This document shows, piece by piece, positions 45,954 through 55,058 of a stretch of DNA of 64,000 nt. The notes under the pieces were generated by a model. The model was not told the DNA's origin and searched no databases. It worked only from the letters and a program-made list of their open reading frames with translations. The DNA comes from an uncultured Eubacteriales bacterium (GTDB taxonomy: Bacteria > Bacillota > Clostridia > Christensenellales > CAG-917): positions 1 through 64,000 of the forward strand of contig UQVO01000005.1 in assembly GCA_900544575.1 (NCBI GenBank), given 5' to 3'. Position numbers and translations under genes: made by a program. Position 1 is the stretch's first letter, and each line of letters opens with the position of its first letter.

Positions 45954-46892
45954 TTAACCGACGGGGTGCGCGGCTGCGCTTCGGCGCAGGTCGTCGCCCG
46001 AAAATTCTATGACTTTCGACACACGTCTGTCGAAAAGGCGGGAACATATTCTTTCGTTGTACCGTTTTGAGAAATCGTCCGCGTCGAGGTTGGTCGTTAT
46101 GACTGTCGGAAGCCTGTGCGCAAAGCGTTCGGAGAGCACGAGCAGGAGATACTCGAACGTGACGTTGTTGTAAACGGGTTCTGTGCCGAGGTCGTCTATG
46201 ACGAGCATTTCCGCGCTCATCACGTCGCTCGTTATGCCGTCGCGCTCGGAGTAGGGAGAGGTGTGGCATTTGAGCATAAGCGAATTGAATGCGTTCGCGC
46301 TCATCACCACCGCACTGTGTCCGTGTCTAATCATCTCGCGCGCCGCCGCGGTGGCAAGCACCGTTTTCCCCGTGCCCGTACCGCCTGAAAGCAGTATGTA
46401 GCGGTATTTCACGTCGGGATATGCCGAAACGTAAGTGCTCATCCAGGAGTACGCCTTTTTAAGCTGTGCCGACTGTGCGCCGCCGACGCTTTTTTCGTCG
46501 AAATCGGAAAGAGAGTAGCCGTCGGGAGAAATGTCGCACGTCACGCCGAGCGCCTTAATCAGTTCGTCGCGTACGCAGTCGCAGAGTTTTTCTCCGCACA
46601 TTCCGAGGTCGCCGCATTTTTCGCATTTGACGCGTGGGGAGAAGTCCTTTTCCGACCAGCCGTATTTCGCGAGTGCGTCGAGATAGGTTTCCCTCGCGCT
46701 TTCCGCCGCGGCCTTGCGGGCTTCGCCCGGGCGCATCAGGCTCTTGTGCAGGGCAATGACGTATGCCCGCTGTGCGTCCGCGATTTCGGGCACGGCAAAA
46801 GCCTCGGCTCTGCGCGCTTCCGCCGCCGCCTCTTCGCGCTGTCTGTCCGCGCGCCTGTTTTCGAGAACCTTACGCAATACTTCTTCCGTCAT
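45954..46892 (-). CDS. DnaI/DnaC-type helicase loader
   Basis: A 312-residue AAA+ ATPase that loads the replicative helicase, as DnaI does in Bacillus. The N-terminal helical part (residues 1-95) ends in a Cys-rich zinc site, CEKCGDLGMCGEKLCDC. The AAA+ core has Walker A SGGTGTGKT, Walker B MLVIDDLGTE and sensor I VITTNLD, and an arginine-finger region RICSRLFDR. It overlaps the DnaD-domain gene by four bases, as loader and primosome gene often do. Confidence 0.9.
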   Translation of the reverse strand: MTEEVLRKVLENRRADRQREEAAAEARRAEAFAVPEIADAQRAYVIALHKSLMRPGEARKAAAESARETYLDALAKYGWSEKDFSPRVKCEKCGDLGMCGEKLCDCVRDELIKALGVTCDISPDGYSLSDFDEKSVGGAQSAQLKKAYSWMSTYVSAYPDVKYRYILLSGGTGTGKTVLATAAAREMIRHGHSAVVMSANAFNSLMLKCHTSPYSERDGITSDVMSAEMLVIDDLGTEPVYNNVTFEYLLLVLSERFAHRLPTVITTNLDADDFSKRYNERICSRLFDRRVSKVIEFSGDDLRRSAAAHPVG

Positions 46893-48349
46893 ACGTCGTT
46901 TTCATCCAAATCGTCCATACTTGTCATCACCGCTTTGAGTTCTTCCGCGGTGTAAGTGCGTTCTTTGAAATTGCGGGAGGAATTGACCGCCGCCTTGTCC
47001 GCGGGCGCCGCGACGCCTGCGCCGACGCGTTTTGCGTCCTCGACGGTGCGCACGCCTCTGGATTTCCATTCGGAAAGCAGGCGGTTGACTGCGGAAGAAG
47101 GGTAGCTTTTCCCCGCGCAGAGTTCGGCGGCACAAACAATCACGTCGTCGCCGAAGCCCCACACCGCGCTCCAAGTGCGGTAGAAATTGCGGTCCGCCGC
47201 CGTCACGCCGCGGCTTCTGCCCGTCGCTTCGATGATTTTCTTGATGCGTTCGTCCTGTTTGAGCTGTTCGCCTATGAAAGCGTTGATGGCTTCGACGGTG
47301 AGCAGCCCCTGCGCATAGAACTTGTCCACGACCCCGTTCATTCCGTCCAGGGTGCGGATGCCGCTGAGGAAACAGTAGTGCGCCACGGTGACGAGCGCTT
47401 CGTCCGAAAACCCTTTGTCAAGCCACGGAGAGGTGTAGACCTCGATGACGTGGTCGAGCGACTCGTAAAATACGCCGATTGTCTTGTTGATGCGCACGGC
47501 GAGGTCCTGCAATTTTTCGCGGTGGGCGTTGTAGTCTTTCATTTCTTCGGCGGTGAACACGGACATACGGTAGAATTCGTCCAGTCTGCCGTCCAGTTTT
47601 CTGAAAGTCTTGCCGCCTTTCAAAGATTTGGCGGCTTCCAGCACGGCGGGAAGAGTGAACCCCCAGCTGCGCGTCCATTTGGTGAGCATCTGCTTTTCTT
47701 CGAGTTCCGCTCCGCCTTTTCTGCCGAGCGCGGCGAGCACCGCGCGCATATCTTCCGTCTGCGCCTCGTACTCGTTGAGTTTCGCTTCGACGTCCGCGAC
47801 GGTGCGCACTCCCTCGGAAGCCCAGTTGCGGGCGACGGTGAGAATGTAAGGGTAGCGCACGCTTTCGCCTTTGAGCTCTATGCAGTAGCGCACAATCATC
47901 AGCATCGCGTCGCGGTCCATTTTTACGGAGTCGAGGAAAGAATAATACTCGTTGTACTCGTTAGGCGTGAGCATACGCTCGTGGAACAGCTCCTGCAATT
48001 CGCGGTTGAAATCGTGCCACTTTTCGGATTTGTATTTCTTGGGCGGCTGCATTGCGCGCTTCAAGGAGCAGTATGCCACTTCGAGAGGCTTGCGGCTTAC
48101 GATGCGGCACAGCCCCGCGTCCTCGAAATCCGCATAAATCGAAGTCAGTTCCGCCTCGGTGACGTCGAGAGTTTCGCACATTTCGTCAAGGGAATTGAGC
48201 CTTTCGGGCATAGAGCACATATACAGCCCGTAGAGATAGACTTTCAGCTGTTTTTCCGTGCAATGCGGAAGATGTTCGTTGATGAAAAGGTTGTCAACGA
48301 GCGTAAAACTTTCGATAAGAAAATCGCTGGAAAACTTCGCCAGACTCAA
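46889..48349 (-). CDS. DnaD-domain primosome protein with extra repeats
   Basis: A 486-residue protein related to DnaD/DnaB of the Firmicutes primosome. An N-terminal winged-helix region (residues 1-90) is followed by a DnaD-type helical domain (YSFLDSVKMDRDAMLMIVRYCIEL...YPYILTVARNWASEGVRTVADVE). Similar blocks recur twice: EVYTSPWLDKGFSDEALVTVAHYC and FYRTWSAVWGFGDDVIVCAAEL...LSEWKSRGVRTVEDAKRV. Three such domains is more than the usual one or two. Partner of the overlapping helicase loader. Confidence 0.88.
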   Translation of the reverse strand: MSLAKFSSDFLIESFTLVDNLFINEHLPHCTEKQLKVYLYGLYMCSMPERLNSLDEMCETLDVTEAELTSIYADFEDAGLCRIVSRKPLEVAYCSLKRAMQPPKKYKSEKWHDFNRELQELFHERMLTPNEYNEYYSFLDSVKMDRDAMLMIVRYCIELKGESVRYPYILTVARNWASEGVRTVADVEAKLNEYEAQTEDMRAVLAALGRKGGAELEEKQMLTKWTRSWGFTLPAVLEAAKSLKGGKTFRKLDGRLDEFYRMSVFTAEEMKDYNAHREKLQDLAVRINKTIGVFYESLDHVIEVYTSPWLDKGFSDEALVTVAHYCFLSGIRTLDGMNGVVDKFYAQGLLTVEAINAFIGEQLKQDERIKKIIEATGRSRGVTAADRNFYRTWSAVWGFGDDVIVCAAELCAGKSYPSSAVNRLLSEWKSRGVRTVEDAKRVGAGVAAPADKAAVNSSRNFKERTYTAEELKAVMTSMDDLDENDV

Positions 48350-48524
48350 AACTCCCTCCGTGCGCGGATGTGTCGGACGAAGTCCGCAATCCGAACGTAA
48401 AATACCATATCACAAAATCACGGAAAAATAAACCTCGGCGCGCAGGAAAAATAAAAATTCCACATATAGTGCGTCGCGCCGCGTCGGAGCAAAACGCCGC
48501 CGCTGCGGCGGGCGGAACATTACA

Positions 48525-49073
48525 TTACAATTTGGTGATGAAAAACGGCATCGGCGGGTCCTTTTTCCAGTTGTGGAAGGAGAGGGCGAGCACCTGAAAC
48601 CTCTTGTCGTCCAGCGTGGCGAGGAAAGGAATGAGCGCGTCGCGCTCCGCATAGCCGTTCGCGCCACCGCTGTATATCGTCACGCACATAATCCCGCCGC
48701 TTTTCAGTATTTCCAGCCCCGCACGGATTGCGGCGACCGTGGATTCGGCGCGGGTGTAAACGGAATGGTCGCCGCCCGGAAGATAGCCGAGATTGAACAG
48801 TATGCAGGAGGCGGTTTCGGGCGCGGCGTAAAGCGCCATATCGGCGTGAGAGGCGAGCAACACCTCCGCGTCGAGCCCTTCCGACGCAAGCAACGCGCGG
48901 GTGCTTTCCACGGCGTCTTTCTGTATGTCGAACGCAAGAACGCGCCCCGTCCTGCCCACCGTTCGGGCAAGGAACGCCGTGTCGTAGCCGCGCCCCGCGG
49001 TGGCGTCGATGGCGAAGTCGCCTTCCGAAAGGTGTCCGAGCACCGCTTTTTTTACGATTTCGAGTGCGTTCAT
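48525..49073 (-). CDS. tRNA methyltransferase MnmM-like (YtqB)
   Basis: A 182-residue class I SAM-dependent methyltransferase of the YtqB family, whose Bacillus member MnmM methylates nm5(s2)U34 of tRNA to mnm5(s2)U. The SAM-binding motif is FAIDATAGRGYDTAFLA (residues about 19-35), followed by VLAFDIQKDAVEST and CILFNLGYLPGGDHSV. GGGAG precedes the ATG at 49073. It lies between queT and dnaD on the same strand; queT supplies precursor for another position-34 modification. Confidence 0.83.
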   Translation of the reverse strand: MNALEIVKKAVLGHLSEGDFAIDATAGRGYDTAFLARTVGRTGRVLAFDIQKDAVESTRALLASEGLDAEVLLASHADMALYAAPETASCILFNLGYLPGGDHSVYTRAESTVAAIRAGLEILKSGGIMCVTIYSGGANGYAERDALIPFLATLDDKRFQVLALSFHNWKKDPPMPFFITKL

Positions 49074-49153
49074 ATTTTTCTCCCGTCCGACTGCCGCGCG
49101 CAGAGCGCGGCCGTGTGTAGTGATTTTCCGTTTGCGGCACCGCCGCATACCGT

Positions 49154-49705
49154 TCAGCCGTCGTCCTCTTCCGCGGCGTTATGCGGTTGCCTGACGTACG
49201 CCTCCGCGGATAAGGTGCGTCGGGAAGAATAAAAACGTATGCCCGCGCGTTCCAGCGCCTTTTTGAGCGCTATCGTCAGCGGCCAGCCTATTACTGCCAC
49301 GACAATGACTTCGGAGGCGAGAATGAGCCCGAAGTTCAGAAAATACGCCGTGTCCGAGCCGTCGACGACCCAGATGAGCGGGACGAGTATCGCATTGAGT
49401 ATGAGCGGCGGAAAGACGTAAAGGAACTTCGTTTTCCTGAGCAGGAAGGTCAGCACGGCGGCTACTCCCGTCGCTATCGTGCCGAAAATGACGTCGTACA
49501 TCGTCGAGTAGAAGAAGTTGGAGAGGAAGCACCCCAGCGTCACGCCGATTACGGATTCCGGCATAAAAACCGGCAACAGGACGAGCGCCTCGGAAAGGCG
49601 GAATTGCACGGGGCCGAAGGATACGGGTTGGAGTGCGGTTGCAAGCGCGAAATAAATCGCCGCGACGAGCGCGGAACGCGTGATGAAGAATACGCTCTTT
49701 TTCAA
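49154..49705 (-). CDS. queT: Queuosine precursor transporter QueT
   Basis: A 183-residue ECF-type S component with about five membrane helices, beginning SVFFITRSALVAAIYFALATAL and containing FRLSEALVLLPVF, hallmark of the QueT family that imports queuosine precursors. The start codon is TTG (49705) behind GAGG. A preQ1-I riboswitch overlaps that ribosome binding site, which confirms the substrate class. The C-terminal 25 residues are polar and variable. Confidence 0.9.
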   Translation of the reverse strand: MKKSVFFITRSALVAAIYFALATALQPVSFGPVQFRLSEALVLLPVFMPESVIGVTLGCFLSNFFYSTMYDVIFGTIATGVAAVLTFLLRKTKFLYVFPPLILNAILVPLIWVVDGSDTAYFLNFGLILASEVIVVAVIGWPLTIALKKALERAGIRFYSSRRTLSAEAYVRQPHNAAEEDDG

Positions 49706-49711
49706 AACTGA

Positions 49712-49750
49712 CCTCGGTTTTTTTTATTGATGGGTGTTGCCGTGACCATC
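49712..49750 (-). promoter_or_regulatory. preQ1-I riboswitch
   Basis: On the minus strand: stem 1 GATGG/CCATC, loop with CGG and the conserved GCAACACC, an A-rich tail (AATAAAAAAAA) and CCG pairing back to the loop CGG to make the pseudoknot. The CCG is joined directly to the AGG of the queT ribosome binding site, so ligand binding would block translation. Confidence 0.85.
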
Positions 49751-49848
49751 GGGCATATGTTATCATACAATGAGCCCGAAGGCAACTTTTCCGAGGGGAC
49801 GGAGCAAAATTTCCTCCCGAATTTTTCGGACGGGCGACAGGAGTAACT

Positions 49849-50319
49849 ATGCATAATTTCGAAGATATGGGTTTTATGAACAGTGCGTTCAATACGGGCG
49901 CTTTCGTGACGTCGGGCGACAACGTGATGGTCGCAAGCTGGGGTTTCGTCGGCGTGATGTGGGGAAAGAAAGTTTTCGTCGCCCCAATACGCGACAGCCG
50001 CTATACCAAAGAATTGCTGGATAAGACGGGAGAGTTCACCGTCAGCGTGCCCGCTGCCGGGACTATGAAAAAAGAGCTCGCTTTCTGCGGCAGCAAGAGC
50101 GGCCGCGACTGCGACAAGTGGGCGGAAACGGGGATGAAAAAACAGGCGGCGAAAGAGGTCGGCACCTGCGTCGTCGCAGGCTGTGAGAGATATTTCGAGT
50201 GCCGCGTGCTCGGCGTGCTGCCTATGGGTGATATGGACATAAGCCGAGTGGCGCAATGGTACGCGGGCGGCGACCTGCACAATTTCTATTTCGGCGAGAT
50301 AGTGGCGGAGTACAGATGA
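49849..50319 (+). CDS. Flavin reductase-like flavoprotein
   Basis: A 156-residue FMN-binding split-barrel protein of the flavin reductase/flavoredoxin type: ALVTSGDNVMVASWGFVGVMWGKKVFVAPIRDSRYT and GEFTVSVP follow the family pattern. Cysteines in FCGSKSGRDCDKW are notable. ACAGGAG precedes the start. The small gene behind it overlaps by four bases. Confidence 0.83.
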   Translation: MHNFEDMGFMNSAFNTGAFVTSGDNVMVASWGFVGVMWGKKVFVAPIRDSRYTKELLDKTGEFTVSVPAAGTMKKELAFCGSKSGRDCDKWAETGMKKQAAKEVGTCVVAGCERYFECRVLGVLPMGDMDISRVAQWYAGGDLHNFYFGEIVAEYR

Positions 50320-50639
50320 AAATCTGGGCGAAAGTGATGCGCGGCGACAAAATACTGCGTGACGTGCTTTACGAAGGCGAACACAAGCCGACTTTTGCGG
50401 GTTTCCGCGAAGCGGTGCAGAACGTGGCTTACAGAGCGGACGTTTCCACGCCTGTGCTTCTTCCCGCGCATTTTGAGAGGTTCGACCGTTTCAACAGGGT
50501 GAAGTTTGCGCCTTCCGATTTCATCGAGGACGTGACTTTCACTTCTTTCGTGCTCGAACGCGTCAAGGAAGACAAACCCGCGGGTCAGGCGCCTGCGGCA
50601 CGCACCGACGTGCACACCGCAAGGCGCAGACAACGCTGA
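50316..50639 (+). CDS. Hypothetical protein
   Basis: A 107-residue protein that I do not recognise, starting MKIWAKVMRGDKILRDVLYE and ending in an Arg/Ala-rich tail. It overlaps the flavin reductase gene (ATGA), so it is expected to be translated with it. The pattern IWAKVMRGDKI...FREAV resembles small uncharacterised clostridial proteins. Confidence 0.7.
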   Translation: MKIWAKVMRGDKILRDVLYEGEHKPTFAGFREAVQNVAYRADVSTPVLLPAHFERFDRFNRVKFAPSDFIEDVTFTSFVLERVKEDKPAGQAPAARTDVHTARRRQR

Positions 50640-50675
50640 AAGGAAATCGAACTTCCTTTCCGTGCCGAATAATAT

Positions 50676-50717
50676 ACCTCCCGTTGCGGAAACTAAACGC
50701 CGAACGGGAGGTTTTTT
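50676..50717 (+). terminator. Terminator overlapping spoVT ribosome binding site
   Basis: ACCTCCCGTT and AACGGGAGGT form a perfect 10-bp stem with a 17-base loop, followed by TTTTTT and, at once, the spoVT start codon. The right arm contains the GGGAGG Shine-Dalgarno site. Confidence 0.75.
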
Positions 50718-51242
50718 ATGAGCGTATCGGGCATCGTCCGCAGAATGGACGAGCTGGGCAGAATAGTCATTCCCAAGGAACTCAGGCGCACAATGCGGCT
50801 CCGAGAGGGCGACGAAATGGAGATTTTTTCGGAGGGGGAAAGCCTTGTCGTGCGCAAGCATTCGCGGTTTGACGGGTTCAGACGCGCCGCGGAAAAGGCT
50901 GTGACCCTTGCGGCGTCCGTGACGGGATGCGAGGTTTTCGTGGTCGCCGCCGACAGAGTCGCCGCCGCGGCGGGAGCCCGCCGCAAGGAAATCGCCGCAC
51001 GCAGGATAAGCGAGGAATGCGCGCGCGCCGTGTCGGGCAGAGAAGCAAAGTGTATGAATTTCGAGGGCGGTTTTTCGCCCGTCGAAGGAATTGAATTTGC
51101 CGCGCATTCCGTCGTTTCCGTCCCGATGTTCAGCGCGGGCGACGTCACGGGATGGCTGGTCGCCGCGGGTGAAAACGCCGAAAAATGGAAAGGCTATCTG
51201 GAATTCGCCGCAGGCGTGCTGGGAGCGGTGTGCGCCGAATGA
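50718..51242 (+). CDS. spoVT: Stage V sporulation regulator SpoVT
   Basis: SpoVT (174 residues) is an AbrB-type regulator of late forespore genes. The swapped-hairpin DNA-binding domain is textbook (MDELGRIVIPKELRRTMRLREGDEMEIFSEGE) and is followed by the GAF-like signal domain. Its ribosome binding site lies in the arm of a terminator hairpin. The stop overlaps the start of the next gene (ATGA). Confidence 0.92.
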   Translation: MSVSGIVRRMDELGRIVIPKELRRTMRLREGDEMEIFSEGESLVVRKHSRFDGFRRAAEKAVTLAASVTGCEVFVVAADRVAAAAGARRKEIAARRISEECARAVSGREAKCMNFEGGFSPVEGIEFAAHSVVSVPMFSAGDVTGWLVAAGENAEKWKGYLEFAAGVLGAVCAE

Positions 51243-52831
51243 AGAAGACGGAGGAAAAGTCCAGACCCGGCAAACTCGTGGGCGGTGCGGCAGTGCTTGC
51301 CGTCGGCAGCATAATAGCAAAACTCATCGGCGCGTTCTACCGCGTGCCGCTGACCAACATTCTCGGCGCGGAGGGGATGGGCATATATCAGCTGGTTTTC
51401 CCGGTGTATGCGCTGTTTATGACTCTGTCCACGGCGGGGATACCCACCGCGCTTTCGCGCATAGTCGCGGAGCACCGCGCGAGAGGGGAGGGAGCGAAAA
51501 AGTATCTTGCCGCCGCGCTGCTGACGCTCGTTGCGCTGTCCGCGCTTGCGGGCATACTCGTCACGGCGCTGTCGCGGGTGCTTGCGGAATGGCAGGGCAA
51601 TCCCGCGGCGGCGGGCGGATACGTCGCGATTGCGCCCGCAATTTTCTTCGTCGGAGTCATCGCAGGGCTCCGCGGCTGGTTTCAGGGAGAAATGTATATG
51701 CTCCCCACCGCGCTGTCCAACGTCGTGGAACAGGCGGTCAAACTCGGCGTCGGCGTCGGTCTTGCCGTGGCGCTTGCGCCGCGTGGTATGGAGGCGTCCG
51801 TGTTCGGCGCGCTTGCGGGCATCACGCTTTCGGAAATTGCCGCCGCGCTGTATCTCGTCGTGACCTACTTCGTCCGCACGCGGAGAAAGGGCGAACCGCG
51901 CGAAACCCTGCGCCTGAACGCCGTGGAGCGAAAGGCAATGTTCCGCACGGCGTTTCCCATTGCGCTGCTTGGGCTGATACTCCCTCTCGGCGCGTTTTTC
52001 GACAGCCTTATCGTGGTCAACGCGCTCAAATGGGGAGGGGCGGACACCGCTTTTGCGACGGCGCAGTACGGACTTTACAGCGGCCCCGTGACTTCGCTCG
52101 TAAATCTGCCTGTCGTGGTCATAATGTCGCTTGCCATTGCCGTGGTCCCGTCGGTGTCGGTGTCGCGTGCCGAACACGACCTCGGCGGCATTCTGTCAAA
52201 GAGCAGAATGTCCATAAAACTCGTCTATCTGCTTGGCGTGCCTTCGGCGCTCTTTCTTATGGTGTTCGGCAGAAATATTCTCGGGCTGATGTATCCCGCG
52301 CTCTCCGCGTATGAGCTAGACCTTTCGGCGAAATTGCTCGCCGTCGCAGCCTTCGGGGTGGTGCTCACGGGGTCGACTCAAATTTACGTTTCGCTCTTAC
52401 AGGCACTTGACAAGACATATTCGGCAATTAAAAGTCTTTTTGTGGCGGTTGTCGCAAAAGTCGTGCTTTCGCTCGTGCTGGTGCGTTACATCGGCGTTAT
52501 GGGGGCGGCAGTCGCCGGCGTGGGGATGAGCGCGGTGTCCCTGCTTGCGGTGACGGCGGTCTTTCACAGGTTCACCGATATGCGGCTGGAAAAAAATGTT
52601 GCCCAAACGCTGGTGAGCGGTGTTATAATGGCGCTGGCGGCGCTGGTCGTGAAAATATACGTCCCGACAAACATCGGCGCGATACTCGCGGGAGCGGCTG
52701 TGTGCGTCCTGGTGTACGGTTGGCTCACCACGCTCTTCGGGGTGTTTACGGAAGCGGAGTTCCTCTCCCTTCCTTTCGGCAGCCGCCTTGTCAAATTAAG
52801 AAGGAAAATCAGGTTTTGGGAGAACGGATAA
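51239..52831 (+). CDS. SpoVB-like polysaccharide flippase
   Basis: A 530-residue MOP-superfamily flippase with about 14 membrane helices, of the SpoVB/polysaccharide-biosynthesis type; relatives act on lipid-linked precursors of cortex or cell wall. It begins with a basic stretch then LVGGAAVLAVGSIIAKLIGAFYRVPLTNILG and has EGMGIYQLVFPVYALFMTLSTAGIP, typical of the family. Coupled to spoVT upstream and sharing one base with mazG downstream. Confidence 0.9.
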   Translation: MKKTEEKSRPGKLVGGAAVLAVGSIIAKLIGAFYRVPLTNILGAEGMGIYQLVFPVYALFMTLSTAGIPTALSRIVAEHRARGEGAKKYLAAALLTLVALSALAGILVTALSRVLAEWQGNPAAAGGYVAIAPAIFFVGVIAGLRGWFQGEMYMLPTALSNVVEQAVKLGVGVGLAVALAPRGMEASVFGALAGITLSEIAAALYLVVTYFVRTRRKGEPRETLRLNAVERKAMFRTAFPIALLGLILPLGAFFDSLIVVNALKWGGADTAFATAQYGLYSGPVTSLVNLPVVVIMSLAIAVVPSVSVSRAEHDLGGILSKSRMSIKLVYLLGVPSALFLMVFGRNILGLMYPALSAYELDLSAKLLAVAAFGVVLTGSTQIYVSLLQALDKTYSAIKSLFVAVVAKVVLSLVLVRYIGVMGAAVAGVGMSAVSLLAVTAVFHRFTDMRLEKNVAQTLVSGVIMALAALVVKIYVPTNIGAILAGAAVCVLVYGWLTTLFGVFTEAEFLSLPFGSRLVKLRRKIRFWENG

Positions 52832-53904
52832 TGGCTGACAATCGCAAAGCTGAGCTCGGCGGGGAAAATCCCTGCCGCTCCGGACAAATCTACATAGCGG
52901 AAGACATATTGCCCGAATACGTCGCGGTCAACAAGCGCGTGCCGCTCACGGTGTGCGGACTGAACGCGGCAAACCGCAAGGCGGTCGCGGAAAAACTTTC
53001 CGCGCTTTACGGCGGGGAGGAACGGGCGGAAGCGCTGCGTGACGGAAAGGAACTCGGCATATACGAGCTTTGCGCGCTTCCCGAAGAATGCGACGCGGTG
53101 CGGATAGACGGCGTCGCCCTGACAGAACGCAAGCGCTTCGATTTTTCGGACTTGCAGGAGATTATGGGCAGACTGCGCGGCGAAGGCGGCTGCGAATGGG
53201 ACAGAGCGCAGACGCACGAGAGCATACGCATCAATCTCATTGAGGAAGCGTACGAGCTTGTGGACGCCATTGACCGTGCGGACCGCGAAGGGATGCTGGA
53301 AGAGAGCGGCGACGTGCTTATGCAGGCGGTGTTCCACGCGCAGATAGCGCGCGACGAAGGCGATTTCGGCTACGGCGATATGCTCACCGCGCTTTGCCGC
53401 AAACTTCTCGACAGACACACTCACATTTTCGGCGCGAATCACGCGGATAATGCGGAGCAGGCGCTGGATTTCTGGAACGAAGCCAAAAAGAAAGAAAAGA
53501 AATATTCGTCCAACACGGACGCGATGGACAGAGTGCCCAAAAATCTGCCCGCGCTACTTTATGCCGAAAAGATACAGAAGATTGCAAAGAAGTGCGGGTT
53601 CGATTGGGGGGACGCGGCGCCCGCCGCGGAAAAGGTGAAGGAGGAACTCGCCGAGTTTATGTCGGCGGACAACGCGCACCTCGCGGAGGAGGGCGGCGAT
53701 TTGCTTTTTGCCGCAGTCAACGTACTGCGCCTCAGAAAGGTGGAAACGGAAACCGCACTCCGCGAAGCGAGCGCCAAATTTTTCCGCAGATTTGCCGCTG
53801 TCGAGAGCCGCGTGAAAGAGAGCGGAAAAGAGATGAACGAGCTTTCTCTCGAAGAGCTGGACAAAATCTGGGATGAGGTCAAATTGACCGAAAAGCAAGT
53901 TTAA
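52831..53904 (+). CDS. mazG: NTP pyrophosphohydrolase MazG, with N-terminal extension
   Basis: A 357-residue MazG with two helical NTPase domains (residues about 105-215 and 240-330). The first has the metal-binding pattern RINLIEEAYELVDAID and EESGDVLMQAVFHA; the second AAEKVKEELAEFM and EEGGDLLFAAVNVLR. About 100 extra residues at the N-terminus look like a shrunken remnant of the SAM-dependent methyltransferase domain found in YabN-type MazG proteins (inference). Start overlaps the flippase stop by one base. Confidence 0.9.
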   Translation: MADNRKAELGGENPCRSGQIYIAEDILPEYVAVNKRVPLTVCGLNAANRKAVAEKLSALYGGEERAEALRDGKELGIYELCALPEECDAVRIDGVALTERKRFDFSDLQEIMGRLRGEGGCEWDRAQTHESIRINLIEEAYELVDAIDRADREGMLEESGDVLMQAVFHAQIARDEGDFGYGDMLTALCRKLLDRHTHIFGANHADNAEQALDFWNEAKKKEKKYSSNTDAMDRVPKNLPALLYAEKIQKIAKKCGFDWGDAAPAAEKVKEELAEFMSADNAHLAEEGGDLLFAAVNVLRLRKVETETALREASAKFFRRFAAVESRVKESGKEMNELSLEELDKIWDEVKLTEKQV

Positions 53905-54935
53905 TGTTTGATTTTTGCGGACAAAACCTTAAATCGCGCATATTCCTTGCGCCGCTCGCCGGTTTCACCGACGCGGGTTTCCGCGCACTCTGCGCCGAAA
54001 ACGGAGCAGGGCTGACTTACACCGAAATGGTGAGCGCAAAGGGTATGTGTTACGGCAATCCAGGGACGGAAACATTGCTTTACCGTGACGTGTCCGACTG
54101 CGACTGCGCCGTGCAGCTTTTCGGCAGCGAGCCCGAATTTATGTTTCGCGCCGCAGGGGACGCACGCTTATCTCCCTTCGGGATTGTCGACATAAATATG
54201 GGATGTCCCGTCAAAAAGGTTTTTTCCAACGGCGACGGCAGCGCGCTTATGCTGCGGCCCGAACTCATCTGCGACGTCGTCCGTGCCGCGGCGGAGGGCA
54301 GCGGCAAACCCGTAACAGTAAAATTACGCGCGGGCGTGCGCGCTGACACTCCGCTCGCCGCTGAATGCGCGCTTGCGGCGGTTCGCGGCGGCGCGCGGGC
54401 GGTCACCGTGCACCCGCGTTTCAGAGAGCAGATGTACGGCGGCAGGGCGGACCACTCGCTGACCGCCGAAGTCGCGCGGGCGGTCGACGTGCCCGTGGTG
54501 GCGAGCGGTGACATTACCGACGGGGAGAGTTTCTGGCGCATACGCCGCGAAAGCCGCGCCGACGCGTTTATGATAGGGCGGGGTGCCCTCGGAAGACCTT
54601 GGATTTTCCGTGTGCTGGACAGACTGGACCGCCTTTCGGACGGGGACGTGTTTGCGGACGGCGGGACGGGCGCCCCAAGAGAGGACGCTCTCCGTTACGC
54701 CGAGGAACTGACGGCGGAAGCGCGGGATGATTTCGACGCATATGCGGCGGTGCAAAGGCACGTCGACATCCTTTTGCGCGTTCTTCCCGAGCGCAGCGTT
54801 GCCAACAGTATGAAACTGCACCTCTGCCATTATGCAAAAAACACCCGCGGTGCGAAAGCGGTGCGGCTTGCCATTGCTTCCGTACACGACGTTTCGGACG
54901 TGCTCGCCGTCGCACGCGAGCATCTTTCACGCTGA
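53904..54935 (+). CDS. tRNA-dihydrouridine synthase
   Basis: A 343-residue FMN-dependent Dus enzyme, most like DusB, which reduces uridines in tRNA. It shows FLAPLAGFTDAGFRALCAENGAGLTYTEMV, the NMGCPVKKV block with the catalytic Cys, TVKLRAGV, TVHPRFREQMYGG, SGDI and FMIGRGALGRPWIF. It overlaps the mazG stop by one base (TAATG) and ends the run of overlapping genes. Confidence 0.93.
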   Translation: MFDFCGQNLKSRIFLAPLAGFTDAGFRALCAENGAGLTYTEMVSAKGMCYGNPGTETLLYRDVSDCDCAVQLFGSEPEFMFRAAGDARLSPFGIVDINMGCPVKKVFSNGDGSALMLRPELICDVVRAAAEGSGKPVTVKLRAGVRADTPLAAECALAAVRGGARAVTVHPRFREQMYGGRADHSLTAEVARAVDVPVVASGDITDGESFWRIRRESRADAFMIGRGALGRPWIFRVLDRLDRLSDGDVFADGGTGAPREDALRYAEELTAEARDDFDAYAAVQRHVDILLRVLPERSVANSMKLHLCHYAKNTRGAKAVRLAIASVHDVSDVLAVAREHLSR

Positions 54936-54987
54936 TTTTCCGCCTCTGTTTACATTCGGTTGTCCGTTTCGCTTCGGTTTTGAGGTA

Positions 54988-55016
54988 TTGTTTCTTTTTA
55001 CCGTTTGACGTATAAT
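54988..55016 (+). promoter_or_regulatory. Promoter of small membrane protein gene
   Basis: TTGTTT (54988-54993), 17 bases, TATAAT (55011-55016). Confidence 0.65.
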
Positions 55017-55058
55017 GAAATTATTCTGTTTGACAAGACGGCGTCGGGAGGGAAAGCG

